From positions 6,388 through 70,387 of the forward strand of contig DATKLE010000153.1 in assembly GCA_035542575.1 (NCBI GenBank): DNA of 64,000 bases. Direction: 5' to 3'. Both the position numbers and the translations under genes were made by a program. Source of the stretch: JAIQET01 sp035542575 (GTDB lineage Bacteria; Acidobacteriota; Terriglobia; Terriglobales; Acidobacteriaceae). Under the pieces are notes generated by a model, which was not told the DNA's origin, searched no databases, and saw only the letters and a list, made by a program, of their open reading frames with translations. Below are positions 25,586 through 34,121 of the stretch, in pieces. Each line of letters begins with the position of its first letter. The stretch's first letter is position 1.

Positions 25586-26206
25586 ATGAACTTTAGCCAA
25601 CGGTTACCGGCCGAGTTCTTCAATCGGGACCCGCGCCGAGTCAGCCGCGACCTGCTGGGGAAGGTGCTGGTGCGGCGAGAGGGCCGAAAACTGCGCGCCG
25701 CCCGGATCGTGGAAGTGGAGGCCTACCTCGGTGCCGGCGACCTCGCAGCCCACGCTGCCGCGGGACGCACCGCGCGCAACGCCGTTCTATTCGGTCCTCC
25801 CGGCTACGCCTACGTCTATTTCATCTACGGCAATCACTATTGTCTGAATGTTTCCTGTTTGCCGGACGGAACGGCTGGAGGAATCCTGTTTCGCGCTTTG
25901 GAACCGCTCGCCGGGATCGAGGCAATGGCCCAGGCGCGAGGCATCCCGATCCGGAGTCCGCGTGACTGGCGCAACCTCACCAGCGGACCCGGACGCCTGG
26001 CCGAGGCGTTCGGGATTACCCGGCAGCGGGACAACGGCAAGGACCTGACCAGCCTTCACTCGGACCTCTGGATCGCCGATGGCGGCTACTCTCGGCCGAG
26101 GATCCAGGTGACCAAGCGCATCGGCATCACCAAAGCATCGGAGTTGCCGCTGCGCTATCTCATCGCGAATAACCGCTTCGTTTCCGGAGCCAGGATTCGC
26201 CCGTAG
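25586..26206 (+). CDS. DNA-3-methyladenine glycosylase (AAG/MPG type)
   Basis: The 206-residue base-excision enzyme removes 3-methyladenine and related alkylated purines. Family marks are RDLLGKVLVRREG near residue 20, the catalytic region IVEVEAYLGAGDLAAHAA with Glu, GPPGYAYVYFIYGNHYCLNV and LTSGPGRLAEAFGI. The ATG at 25586 gives the usual N-terminus (NFSQRLPAEFF). Another in-frame ATG at 25541 would add 15 residues and cannot be excluded. Confidence 0.93.
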   Translation: MNFSQRLPAEFFNRDPRRVSRDLLGKVLVRREGRKLRAARIVEVEAYLGAGDLAAHAAAGRTARNAVLFGPPGYAYVYFIYGNHYCLNVSCLPDGTAGGILFRALEPLAGIEAMAQARGIPIRSPRDWRNLTSGPGRLAEAFGITRQRDNGKDLTSLHSDLWIADGGYSRPRIQVTKRIGITKASELPLRYLIANNRFVSGARIRP

Positions 26207-26341
26207 ACAATCTGTGAAAGCGTGCCCTGATCCGCACCATCACCTCCGCCACGGTCGTCACCGGCTTTTCCTTCGTGCGTCTGTGGCCCTGGTGGTTTAT
26301 CTTGTCTGCTTGCCGTAGAGCCCAATTGTCTGGAGCCCAAG

Positions 26342-27919
26342 ATGCGCCACTGCAAGATGCTTCTGTTGTCCCTCGTTGTCCTGCTTGCGCCACAGGTCTG
26401 GTCCCAGCAAAAACCAATGCTGGAAGACTTGAAGAAGGAAGCCATGCAGGAGATCGACCGCCGCCAGGCCTTCACCCAGCAGATGGTGGACCAGATCTTC
26501 AGCTACGCGGAGCTGGGATTTCAGGAGTACGAGACCTCGCGTTATGTGACCGGAATTCTGGAGAAGAACGGATTCAAGGTGGAGCGTGGCATTGCCGGCA
26601 TTCCTACGGCGTGGGTTGCAACCTACGGATCGGGCATGCCGGTGATTGACTTCATGGCCGACCTGGACTGCATTCCGCGCGCTTCGCAGAAGCCCGGAGT
26701 CGCCTACCACGATCCCATCGTCGAAGGCGCTCCCGGCCATGGCGAAGGCCACAACGCAGGCGAAGCCGTGAATGTGACCGCCGCCCTGGTTTTGCGGGAG
26801 CTGATGGAGAAATACAAGATCGCCGGAACGCTGAAGGTCTTTCCCGGAGTCGCCGAGGAACTGGTCGGCACCAAGGCCTTCTATGTGCGTGCCGGTTTGT
26901 TCAAAGATGCGGACATCGTGCTGGGCGCGCACGTGGACGACTCCTTCGGCACTGAGTACGGACAAAGTTTCGCCCCGCAAGGCCTGGTCTCGGTGCAGTA
27001 CTTCTTTCACGGCAAAGCCGCGCACGCGGCCATGGCGCCCTGGGACGGTCGCAGCGCGCTGGATGCCGTCGAATTGATGGATACAGGCTGGAACTTCCGC
27101 CGCGAGCACCTGCGGCTGCAGCAGCGGTCGCATTACGTGATCATCAACGGCGGAGACCAGCCAAATGTCGTTCCCTCGGAGGCCGCCGTCTGGTACTTCT
27201 TCCGGGAGCTCGATTATCCGCACATCAAAGACCTCTACGACCTGGGCAACACCATGGCGCAGGCGGCGACCATGATGACCGGTACCACCGTGACGCGACG
27301 GTTGGTCGGCTCGGCGTGGCCCCCGAACTTCAGCCGGGTGGTGGCGGAGGCCCAGCAGAAGAACATCGAGCGGATCGGCATGCCCACGTGGAGCGAGGCC
27401 GACGTGACCCTGGCCCAGGCCCTGCAAAAAGAGATTGGCGCCAAGGTGGACGGCCTGAAGACCAAGGTTGACGCGCTCAAGCCACCCTCTCCGGCGACCG
27501 AAATGGGCGGGTCGGATGACATCGCCGACATTTCCTGGGTGGCTCCTACGGTCTATCTACGGTATCCAGCGAACATCCCTAACCTGCCCGGGCACAGCTG
27601 GGCGAATGGCGTGGCCATGGCGACTCCCATCGCGCACAAAGGCACGACCGCTGGCGCGAAGGCGCAGGCTCTGACCGCGCTGGATTTCCTGCTCTCCCCG
27701 GAATTGGTCAAGCAGGCGTGGAACTACTTCAACAACGTGCAGACCAAAGACCTCAAGTACACACCGCTCATCGCTCCGGACGACCAGCCGGCCATTGAAT
27801 TGAACAAAGAGAAGATGGAGAAGTTTTTGCCGGAGCTGCGGAAGTACTACTACGATCCGACGAGGTACAAGACCTACATGGAGCAGTTGGGGATTCAGTA
27901 TCCGACGGTGAGGAAGTAG
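26342..27919 (+). CDS. M20-family amidohydrolase, exported
   Basis: The 525-residue protein has a signal peptide (residues 1-22) and the zinc-dependent M20 amidohydrolase fold related to AbgB/aminoacylase. FSYAELGFQEYETSRYVTGILE, MADLDCIPRAS, GEGHNAGEAVNVTAALVL and FPGVAEELVGTKAFYV (general-base Glu) mark the di-metal site, and GLVSVQYFFHGKAAHAAMAPWDGRSALDAVELM is the lid domain. The substrate (p-aminobenzoyl-glutamate, indole-acyl or other amide) cannot be told. An export signal is unusual for AbgB itself. Confidence 0.87.
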   Translation: MRHCKMLLLSLVVLLAPQVWSQQKPMLEDLKKEAMQEIDRRQAFTQQMVDQIFSYAELGFQEYETSRYVTGILEKNGFKVERGIAGIPTAWVATYGSGMPVIDFMADLDCIPRASQKPGVAYHDPIVEGAPGHGEGHNAGEAVNVTAALVLRELMEKYKIAGTLKVFPGVAEELVGTKAFYVRAGLFKDADIVLGAHVDDSFGTEYGQSFAPQGLVSVQYFFHGKAAHAAMAPWDGRSALDAVELMDTGWNFRREHLRLQQRSHYVIINGGDQPNVVPSEAAVWYFFRELDYPHIKDLYDLGNTMAQAATMMTGTTVTRRLVGSAWPPNFSRVVAEAQQKNIERIGMPTWSEADVTLAQALQKEIGAKVDGLKTKVDALKPPSPATEMGGSDDIADISWVAPTVYLRYPANIPNLPGHSWANGVAMATPIAHKGTTAGAKAQALTALDFLLSPELVKQAWNYFNNVQTKDLKYTPLIAPDDQPAIELNKEKMEKFLPELRKYYYDPTRYKTYMEQLGIQYPTVRK

Positions 27920-27993
27920 AGGTCAGATTCAAGCCCCGAGGTGAAGCATTAACAACGGACTCGCCCACACACCCGGTAACTTGTATCCGGGAT

Positions 27994-28018
27994 GCACTCT
28001 CGTAATTTGAAAGAGTGC
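27994..28018. other. Hairpin in the M20/zinc-ribbon intergenic region
   Basis: GCACTCT (27994-28000) pairs with AGAGTGC (28012-28018) around an 11-base loop. A shorter CCCGG/CCGGG stem precedes it. There is no T-run, so termination is uncertain; the rest of the 184-bp gap shows nothing. Confidence 0.35.
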
Positions 28019-28103
28019 TCGAGTCGTAGTCAAATCCATTCACCCGCCACTCTCTTAGACAAGGTCGCGTCACCGAGTCTGGTCCAGTGAAGGAGCGCCA
28101 TAC

Positions 28104-28316
28104 ATGAGATTCTTGGAGCGACTCTTTGGAGAAATGTGCCCCCATCGCTTTGCCTGGCCACGACTCGGCGGCAATGGCCAGCACTACCAGATTTGCCTCA
28201 TCTGTGGAACTGCGTATGAATACGACTGGAAGAAGATGCGGCGCACGGATCGCTTGCTGGTAACGGCGGAGGAGATCGGCGGCACTTTCGGCACATCTCC
28301 CGGTAGGGCTGGATAA
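28104..28316 (+). CDS. Small zinc-ribbon-like protein
   Basis: The 70-residue protein holds CPHRFAWPR and HYQICLICGTAYEYDW, two Cys/His pairs that could bind one zinc ion. It matches a small protein I have seen repeatedly in Acidobacteriota, of unknown function. GGAG lies about nine bases before the ATG. No signal peptide or membrane segment is present. It stands alone between convergent units. Confidence 0.75.
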   Translation: MRFLERLFGEMCPHRFAWPRLGGNGQHYQICLICGTAYEYDWKKMRRTDRLLVTAEEIGGTFGTSPGRAG

Positions 28317-28413
28317 GTTCGATGCAATGGGTATAACTCGGAACCCTTGCGTGGGTGCGGTAAACTCGCCCGATATTCCTACCGGCGAGCTCCTCGGAGG
28401 CTTGCCCGGGAGC

Positions 28414-29148
28414 TTACCGCGCGTTGACCCGCAGCAGCATGCCGCTGCCGCTTCGGATATTGAGGTCACCCCTGGTTGCAGCCAGCGTGATTTGTCCCAG
28501 GGGCTCGCTGCGCCCGGCGTGCACAATCGCCAGGTCGGAGAATCCGTAGGCCCCGCACGCTTCCGAGGAAAATACCCAGAGCGCCTGTGGACGGTCATTG
28601 TCACTGACTTCGCCACGGCACTTCGTCTCCGGACCGGAAAGTGCACGAGCCAGAACACCGTTTGCGGCCGGTTCCGCGACAACCTGCGAGCCGTTCACCA
28701 CCGGCCCGCCACCGCGATAAACCACGTCGCCTCCCACCTGCACTGTGGTCCAGGCATTCTGGGAAGTTCCTCGGTCTGGGCCGGAGATCGGAACCTGCGC
28801 TTGCTCAACCTCCATCAGCGAAGCCAACGCCCGGAGGTCGGTCGTAACGGGAATGGCCTCGTTTCGCGAAGGCGCAATGGAGTCGAACTCGAAGGAAATC
28901 CTGGCGCCGTCAGTCGCGGTTGCTCTGCTGACGCTCACCACGTGGCCGATGACTTTGGTGCCAATGGGAAGCTTCGATGCCGGGAGCGGCACAGCTTGCA
29001 TGATCGTAGCTGTAATGACCCGCCCGGCCTGAATCTTTTTGGAGTTCAGCGAGGAGTTCAACTGAATCGGCAGAATCGTCCCGGCTGGAATCGCGTCCTG
29101 CGCGAGCAGAGCCGTGGAGACAGCGAACACAAACAGCCAGGGTTTCAT
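28414..29148 (-). CDS. Exported hypothetical protein
   Basis: The 244-residue protein has a signal peptide (residues 1-17, ALLAQDAIPAG) and the beta domain TILPIQLNSSLNSKKIQAGRVITATIMQAVPLPASKLPIGTKVIGHVVS. The same pattern appears in the protein at 24901-25464. This resembles domains proposed for cell-surface or secretin-like proteins. A C-terminal region with TKCRGEVSDNDRPQALWVFSSEACGAYGF follows and may form a disulfide. The ATG at 29148 is preferred because it gives the signal sequence. Confidence 0.72.
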   Translation of the reverse strand: MKPWLFVFAVSTALLAQDAIPAGTILPIQLNSSLNSKKIQAGRVITATIMQAVPLPASKLPIGTKVIGHVVSVSRATATDGARISFEFDSIAPSRNEAIPVTTDLRALASLMEVEQAQVPISGPDRGTSQNAWTTVQVGGDVVYRGGGPVVNGSQVVAEPAANGVLARALSGPETKCRGEVSDNDRPQALWVFSSEACGAYGFSDLAIVHAGRSEPLGQITLAATRGDLNIRSGSGMLLRVNAR

Positions 29149-29267
29149 GGCGCGTTCCTCCAAACGTCGCGGCAGCTGCTGCATACCGATGGATGCCGAT
29201 CGCGGTCGCAAAGTTGCCGTCGGTTCGACTGGCTGTGCTCAGCGCGCGGGGGACTCGCGGGCGCTTC

Positions 29268-30131
29268 TCACCCTAGGACAACGTTGTCAATCAGCCTCGT
29301 ATTGCCTACGAATGCGGCCACCGCCACCAGCGCTGGGCTGCGCACATCGCCAACTGGATCCAGCGTGTCCGGATCCACAATTTCGAAGTAGTCCAGCCGC
29401 ACCGCCGGCTCCTCCGCGAAAACCTGTTTGCCTGTTTCGATCAGCCGGCTGGCTTTCCGCTCACCGCGATCAAACAGTTTCTGCACTTCCCTCAGGGATC
29501 GCGAGAGCACCAGCGCCGATTGCCGCTGTTGCGCGTCCAGATAGGCGTTGCGTGAGCTCATTGCCAGGCCGTCGGGCTCGCGCACAATGGGACAGACCAC
29601 GATCTCGACCGGCAGGTTCAGATCGCGGACCATGCGGTGGATGATGGTGGCCTGGGCGGCGTCCTTCTGCCCGAAGAAGGCCGCGTCCGGCTCGATAATG
29701 TGAAACAGCTTCGCCACCACCGTGGTCACTCCGCGGAAGTGGCCGGGGCGCGATCGCCCGCAGAGTTTTTCGCTCAGTCCTTCCACCGTCACATAAGTGG
29801 TCGCTCCGGCGGGATACATTTCCTCCACAGACGGCGCGAACAGCAGCTCTACTCCTTCCCGCTCCAGCAACTCGCAGTCGCGTTCAAACGGGCGCGGATA
29901 GCGAGAGAGATCTTCACTTGGTCCGAACTGGGTGGGATTTACGAAGATGGAGACCGCCACCGCGTCGCACTGCGTCTTCGCAGCGCGGACCAGAGAGAGA
30001 TGCCCCTCATGCAGCGCGCCCATGGTGGGGACGAAGCCGAGGCGCTTGCCGGCACGGCGCACCGCCTGGCAGGCCGAATGCATGGCCCCCACCGTGCTGC
30101 AGAGCTTCACGGTCTGGAGACGAGTCGCCAT
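29268..30131 (-). CDS. panC: Pantothenate synthetase
   Basis: The 287-residue enzyme condenses pantoate and beta-alanine with ATP to pantothenate. Visible motifs are FVPTMGALHEGHLSLVRAA (ATP HIGH-like), SIFVNPTQFGPSEDLSRYPR, FGQKDAAQATIIHRMVRDL and REPDGLAMSSRNAYLD. It follows the lipoprotein gene by four bases and panB lies before that, so all three are one transcript. Its product feeds coaX at 470-1369. Confidence 0.96.
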   Translation of the reverse strand: MATRLQTVKLCSTVGAMHSACQAVRRAGKRLGFVPTMGALHEGHLSLVRAAKTQCDAVAVSIFVNPTQFGPSEDLSRYPRPFERDCELLEREGVELLFAPSVEEMYPAGATTYVTVEGLSEKLCGRSRPGHFRGVTTVVAKLFHIIEPDAAFFGQKDAAQATIIHRMVRDLNLPVEIVVCPIVREPDGLAMSSRNAYLDAQQRQSALVLSRSLREVQKLFDRGERKASRLIETGKQVFAEEPAVRLDYFEIVDPDTLDPVGDVRSPALVAVAAFVGNTRLIDNVVLG

Positions 30132-30135
30132 GGTC

Positions 30136-30582
30136 TCAGGCGGAGGGGATCCAGTTGATGGCGACGTGCATGCCTTCCAGGGTCCCCGCCACGATCGCCC
30201 GGTTTTTGCGCACCCGGGCCTTGTCGTCTTCCGAGCCCCCCACTGCACTCTCGGCGACCGCCACCACGCGCCCGTACGGCCACGCCGATAGCGGCAATCG
30301 CGCCAGCACTTCAGTCAATTCGTCGGGGTTGACGTAACGTTCTTCGTTGTTATTGACATCGAGCAGGGCCACACCCTCCGGCTTGACGATCAGGTAGGGA
30401 TTGCGCCAGGCCTTGGTTTCCCGTACGTCACGATACTTCTGGACGTCAGGCGCGGGAATCGCCTGGATGCGCGCTGCTGCATCCGCCTCCAGCGTTGCCT
30501 GGTCCCTTTCCTGGCGCGATGTACACGCGGCGAGAGTCAGCACGATCAGCAGGGAAGCAATCATCCGCGAACGTGTCTTCAA
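30136..30582 (-). CDS. Lipoprotein inserted between panB and panC
   Basis: The 148-residue protein has a short signal peptide ending in a lipobox (LTLAAC, Cys20), so it is predicted to be lipid-anchored. The mature part (YRDVRETKAWRNPYLIVKPEGVALLDVNNNEERYVNPDELTEVLARLP) contains a small ordered domain. That layout suggests biopolymer-transport-like or DUF-type lipoproteins. Nothing in it relates to pantothenate. It sits between panB (nine bases) and panC (four bases), so it is co-expressed. Confidence 0.75.
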   Translation of the reverse strand: MKTRSRMIASLLIVLTLAACTSRQERDQATLEADAAARIQAIPAPDVQKYRDVRETKAWRNPYLIVKPEGVALLDVNNNEERYVNPDELTEVLARLPLSAWPYGRVVAVAESAVGGSEDDKARVRKNRAIVAGTLEGMHVAINWIPSA

Positions 30583-30591
30583 CGACGGGTC

Positions 30592-31482
30592 TTACCTCCG
30601 CATGGCGTGTTTGCGCTCCAGCAGCGTGTCTAGCGCTGCCTGCGTGTCTTTGGGCAGGTGATACGACTCTCGGTCCGACGGATACTGCCGCGAAACCACG
30701 TCGGCGCGAAAGGCGTGCACCGCGTCGGTAATCAGCGCCGCAGCGTCGGCATAGCGCCGCACGAACTTGGCCGGAGACCCAAACGTCAGATTGAGGATAT
30801 CGTGGAAGACCAGCACTTGGCCATCGCAGTCGGGCCCGGCTCCGATACCGATGGTCGGGGTCTCGACCTCGGCCGTTGTCATGGCCGCGACTTCGCGCGG
30901 AATGCCCTCCAGGTAAATGCAGGCCACGCCCGCGCGATCGAGAGCCACGGCATCGCGCATAAGCTGCTCGACCCCCGGCAGAGTCTTGCCCTGGACCTTG
31001 AACCCGCCCATGACGTTGACCGACTGCGGGGTCAGGCCAATATGCCCGGTGACCGGGATCTCGGCGTCAATGATGGCGCGCACGATATCGGCCCGCTTCT
31101 CGCCACCCTCGACTTTGACCGCCTCGGCGCCCGCCTCTTTCACGAAGCGGGAAGCGTTGCGGACGGCCTCGTCCACGCCAAGGTGGTACGAGCCGAAGGG
31201 CATGTCCGCGACCAGGAACGCGTTCTTCACGCCCCGGCGGACGGCGCGAGTGTGATGCAGCATCTCGTCCACCGTGACCGTGAGCGTGTTCTCGTAGCCC
31301 AGCATGGTCATGGCCAGCGAATCGCCGACCAGGACAATGTCAATGCCAGCCTCATCCACCAGCCGAGCGCTGGCGTAGTCGTAGGCGGTCAGGCAGGTGA
31401 TGGGTTCGTGGTGAAGTTTCTTTTCGTGAAGGGTAGAGACACTGATCTTCTGGCGGGGTTCGCCAATCGGGGTGAGACTCAT
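30592..31482 (-). CDS. panB: 3-methyl-2-oxobutanoate hydroxymethyltransferase
   Basis: The 296-residue enzyme adds a hydroxymethyl group from methylene-THF to ketoisovalerate. TIM-barrel marks are ITCLTAYDYASARLVDEAGIDIVLVGDSLAMTMLG, ADMPFGSY, VKVEGG, HIGLTPQSVNVMGGFKVQG and EGIPREVA. GGAGGACATC precedes the ATG at 31482 at a normal distance. It is the first gene of the pan operon. TACAAT about 50 bases upstream may be the -10. Confidence 0.96.
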   Translation of the reverse strand: MSLTPIGEPRQKISVSTLHEKKLHHEPITCLTAYDYASARLVDEAGIDIVLVGDSLAMTMLGYENTLTVTVDEMLHHTRAVRRGVKNAFLVADMPFGSYHLGVDEAVRNASRFVKEAGAEAVKVEGGEKRADIVRAIIDAEIPVTGHIGLTPQSVNVMGGFKVQGKTLPGVEQLMRDAVALDRAGVACIYLEGIPREVAAMTTAEVETPTIGIGAGPDCDGQVLVFHDILNLTFGSPAKFVRRYADAAALITDAVHAFRADVVSRQYPSDRESYHLPKDTQAALDTLLERKHAMRR

Positions 31483-31554
31483 GATGTCCTCCAGTGCCCC
31501 TCCGCCATGGCGGATAGAGCCTGTACGCATCTGGAGCTATTGTAGCCGCAAAAT

Positions 31555-31672
31555 GGTCGTTGGTCGCTTGTCGTTAGCGGTTCAGCCCATAAGGCGTTCT
31601 GATATAAGGTGTTACCTCACAGGACGCAGACAGGGAGCCGAGCCAAGGACCAACGACTACCTACCAACGACG
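31555..31672. repeat. Inverted copies of a GTCGTTGGTCG repeat
   Basis: GGTCGTTGGTCGCTTGTCG at 31555-31573 is mirrored by GGACCAACGACTACC and ACCAACGAC at 31648-31672. The pair flanks a ~75-bp core between two genes. It is separate from the other repeat families in the window. Confidence 0.55.
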
Positions 31673-31676
31673 AATT

Positions 31677-32342
31677 CTACGCGCTGGCCGCTTCTGTGCT
31701 CCCTAGCGGCAGGAAGTACTGCGTCCCCTTGATCGGCGCCGACACTTTTCGCAGCAGCTCCTGCAGGTCTTCGTTGCGCTCTACGAAGTCAATGTCGGAG
31801 GTGTTCACGATCAGCAGGTCGGAAGACGTGTAGTGAAAAAAGAAGTGCTCATACGCCTTGATGACTTCCTGCAGGTAGTCCTCGTTGATCGCCTTTTCCC
31901 CGGAGGCGTTCTTTTTCTTCAAACGCTTCTTGAGCACTTCGGGCGTGGCCTGGAGATAAATCACCAGGTCCGGTGTGGGCAGTTGTTCGCGGAAGTAGTT
32001 GTAGTAGCGGTTGTAGGTGTCGAGCTCCTGGTCGGTAAGGTTGAGGCAGGCGAACAGCTTGTCTTTCTCGATGATGAAATCGGCAACCACGGTTTTCTGC
32101 GAACGCGGCCCCAGATCGAGCCCCCGCAACTGCTCGAAGCGGCGAACCAGAAAGGCGAATTGTGCCTGGAACGCGGCGCCCCGCTCCCCTTCGTAGAAGG
32201 CGTCGAGAAAGGGATTGTCCTCAGGTTCCATGACCCGCTGCGCATTGAGCCGTTCGGCGAGAATCCGCGCCAAGGTGCTCTTGCCGACTCGGATGGGACC
32301 TTCCACTGCAATGTAACGGGGCAGCTCAAAAAGATTGGCCAT
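31677..32342 (-). CDS. Deoxynucleoside kinase
   Basis: The 221-residue enzyme phosphorylates deoxynucleosides for salvage. The P-loop is YIAVEGPIRVGKSTLARILAE, with EDNPFLDAFYEG and KTVVADFIIEKDKLFA (the substrate-binding segment), and RLKKKNASGEKAINEDYLQE near the lid. Base specificity (dA/dG or other) cannot be told. The ATG at 32342 directly precedes the first strand. The start region is divergent from the polysaccharide deacetylase. Confidence 0.88.
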   Translation of the reverse strand: MANLFELPRYIAVEGPIRVGKSTLARILAERLNAQRVMEPEDNPFLDAFYEGERGAAFQAQFAFLVRRFEQLRGLDLGPRSQKTVVADFIIEKDKLFACLNLTDQELDTYNRYYNYFREQLPTPDLVIYLQATPEVLKKRLKKKNASGEKAINEDYLQEVIKAYEHFFFHYTSSDLLIVNTSDIDFVERNEDLQELLRKVSAPIKGTQYFLPLGSTEAASA

Positions 32343-32412
32343 GAGTTCGAGGGGACAGTGGCAGCATAGCTCGGAACGGTTCGCCAGGCAATTGCGGGAA
32401 GAGTTAACAGCA

Positions 32413-32491
32413 CTGTCGATTTCCGATTGCCAATCGGCTCGGTGTTGACCTTTCAATCGGCAATTGGAAATTGGCAATCGGCAATTACAAT
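32413..32491. repeat. AATTGCCAATTG-type repeat cluster overlapping a promoter
   Basis: Several GCCAATCGG/CCGATTGGC and CAATTGGAAATTGGCAATCGG words lie directly upstream of the polysaccharide deacetylase. TTGGAA (32464-32469) and TACAAT (32486-32491), 16 bases apart, both lie in the repeat and look like its -35 and -10. Confidence 0.55.
32486..32491 (+). promoter_or_regulatory. -10 element of the polysaccharide deacetylase, probable leaderless mRNA
   Basis: TACAAT ends six bases before the ATG at 32498. No ribosome site is present. Confidence 0.55.
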
Positions 32492-32497
32492 CTCCCT

Positions 32498-33229
32498 ATG
32501 CTCGGTCTCGCCCTCACTGCTGCCGCCGCGGCGGCTTCCGCCGCCGGCTACCAGACCATGGCGCCGACCGGACAGTGGTACGGCCGGAGCTTTACCGGAC
32601 TGGCACGCGGATCAAAGCAACTCGCTCTCACCTACGATGATGGTCCTAACGACCCGCACACGCTGCGCCTGCTGGAAGTTCTGGCGAGGCATGAGGTGCG
32701 CGCTACATTCTTCCTCATTGGGCGCTACGTCCAGCAGCGGCCCGATGTTGCACGCCAAGTAGCGCAAGCCGGGCATGCGGTCGGCAACCACACGTACTCG
32801 CATCCGTTGCTGATTTTCAAGCCCGCCGGGGGGATCAAGGGTGAATTGGCAAGCTGCGCTCAAGCGCTGAACGATGCCGTCGGCGAGCATTCGAACCTGT
32901 TTCGGCCACCGTTCGGGGGCCGCCGCCCAGCGGTTTTCCGCATGGCGCGCCAGATGGGATTGGAGCCGGTCATGTGGAACATCACGGGGTACGACTGGAA
33001 CGCACCCTCGGTCGAGCATATTGAAGGCAAGGTGAGCAGGCGGATTCGCGGCGGGGATGTGATCCTGCTGCATGATGGCGGGCATCTGGCCATGGGCGCT
33101 GACCGGTCGCGCACGGTAGCCGCGACTGATCGGCTGATTGCACGTTTCAAAGGCGAGGGATATGAATTTGTGAGCATCCCGCAGATGATGGGGAGAACCG
33201 TCAGCCCTCAGCCGTCGGCCATCAGGTAA
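32498..33229 (+). CDS. Polysaccharide deacetylase (NodB domain)
   Basis: The 243-residue protein has a short hydrophobic N-terminus (residues 1-17) and a carbohydrate esterase 4 domain. ALTYDDGPND is motif 1 with the catalytic and metal Asp, GNHTYSHPLL is motif 2, RPPFGG motif 3, and DVILLHDGG motif 5. It would remove N-acetyl groups from an envelope polysaccharide such as peptidoglycan. The last nine residues (VSPQPSAIR) are encoded by an intergenic repeat. It starts just after a -10 element. Confidence 0.9.
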   Translation: MLGLALTAAAAAASAAGYQTMAPTGQWYGRSFTGLARGSKQLALTYDDGPNDPHTLRLLEVLARHEVRATFFLIGRYVQQRPDVARQVAQAGHAVGNHTYSHPLLIFKPAGGIKGELASCAQALNDAVGEHSNLFRPPFGGRRPAVFRMARQMGLEPVMWNITGYDWNAPSVEHIEGKVSRRIRGGDVILLHDGGHLAMGADRSRTVAATDRLIARFKGEGYEFVSIPQMMGRTVSPQPSAIR

Positions 33230-33307
33230 GACGATTGGGATGGCCGCCCGAAAGCGCCGAAGCCCTCTCTTCGTGGCGAGAATTGGATTGCCGGCGGGAC
33301 GCCGGCG

Positions 33308-34057
33308 CTACCGCTTTGACGGCTGGGGGCTCAGGGCCAGTTTCTTCCACACCACGTCTTCGTTATTTCTGCGATCAATCAGCGCATTGACTTTCCCGTC
33401 ATCTCCCCGCCGAAAAAGAATCCGCCCTTCCACTCCCTTGCGAAAGAAGATGTCGGTGGCTTCCGGAATCAGTTCCTCCCGGGGCCGGTTTCCGCGTTGG
33501 TGGTATAGCTGCCCTCCATCCTCCGAGACGGTTTGCGTGTTGCCGGGGGCAAGTTCGTAGCTTCCCAGATAGCTGGGTATCCGCCTGGCATCCAGCTTCC
33601 CCGGCGCGGGGTCTTCGTAGTAGCGTAGCACCTGCCCGGCAATGATTTGCCACTGCCCTTGACGGCGCATCCAGGTGTCGGTGGCGTGATAGCGCGCGGT
33701 CAAGTTCTGGCCGAAGATAGTTTCTTTCTCGTCCAAGTCATAGCTCAGAACCGCCACATCTCCCTCGATATGGCTTTGCGCCTTGGCCAGCTTGATGCTG
33801 CCGGAATAACCCGCCGGCAGCGGGCTGATATCCCCGACCACCGCGGCCTTGTTCATGTTTCGCCCCTTCTCGTCGAAGTACAGGCAGTCCTCCGCGAGAT
33901 ACTTCTTCCAGGGGGACTGGTCGCCAGCGGCCACCGAATCGAACATCTCCTGCGTACGGCGAAGCAGTTCGTCCTGCGTGATCTCGTTCTTTGAGTTGCA
34001 CGCCGTCCAGGTGAGCAGCATCAGTCCACACGCAAGACCGATCATCATCTTTTGCAC
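33308..34057 (-). CDS. Lipoprotein with SnoaL/NTF2-like domain
   Basis: The 249-residue protein has a signal ending in a lipobox-like LTWTAC and then a DUF4440/NTF2-like domain: RRTQEMFDSVAAGDQSPWKKYLAEDCLYFDEKG, and YHATDTWMRRQGQWQIIAGQ. A second soluble region follows. I take the GTG at 34057, five bases after GGAGG; an ATG nine bases later is also possible. The last residues (LSPQPSKR) are repeat-encoded, like its neighbours. Function is unknown. Confidence 0.75.
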   Translation of the reverse strand: MQKMMIGLACGLMLLTWTACNSKNEITQDELLRRTQEMFDSVAAGDQSPWKKYLAEDCLYFDEKGRNMNKAAVVGDISPLPAGYSGSIKLAKAQSHIEGDVAVLSYDLDEKETIFGQNLTARYHATDTWMRRQGQWQIIAGQVLRYYEDPAPGKLDARRIPSYLGSYELAPGNTQTVSEDGGQLYHQRGNRPREELIPEATDIFFRKGVEGRILFRRGDDGKVNALIDRRNNEDVVWKKLALSPQPSKR

Positions 34058-34121
34058 GATTCCCTCCGGGTCAACATAAAAGTACGAGAAAAGTCCGCAC
34101 AGCGCGGGATGGGAGATGAAC

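Noticed and set aside
27960..28103. Possible tRNA or tRNA remnant before the zinc-ribbon gene
   Set aside because: Two hairpins are present, but no cloverleaf, T-loop GGTTCGA or acceptor stem can be built.
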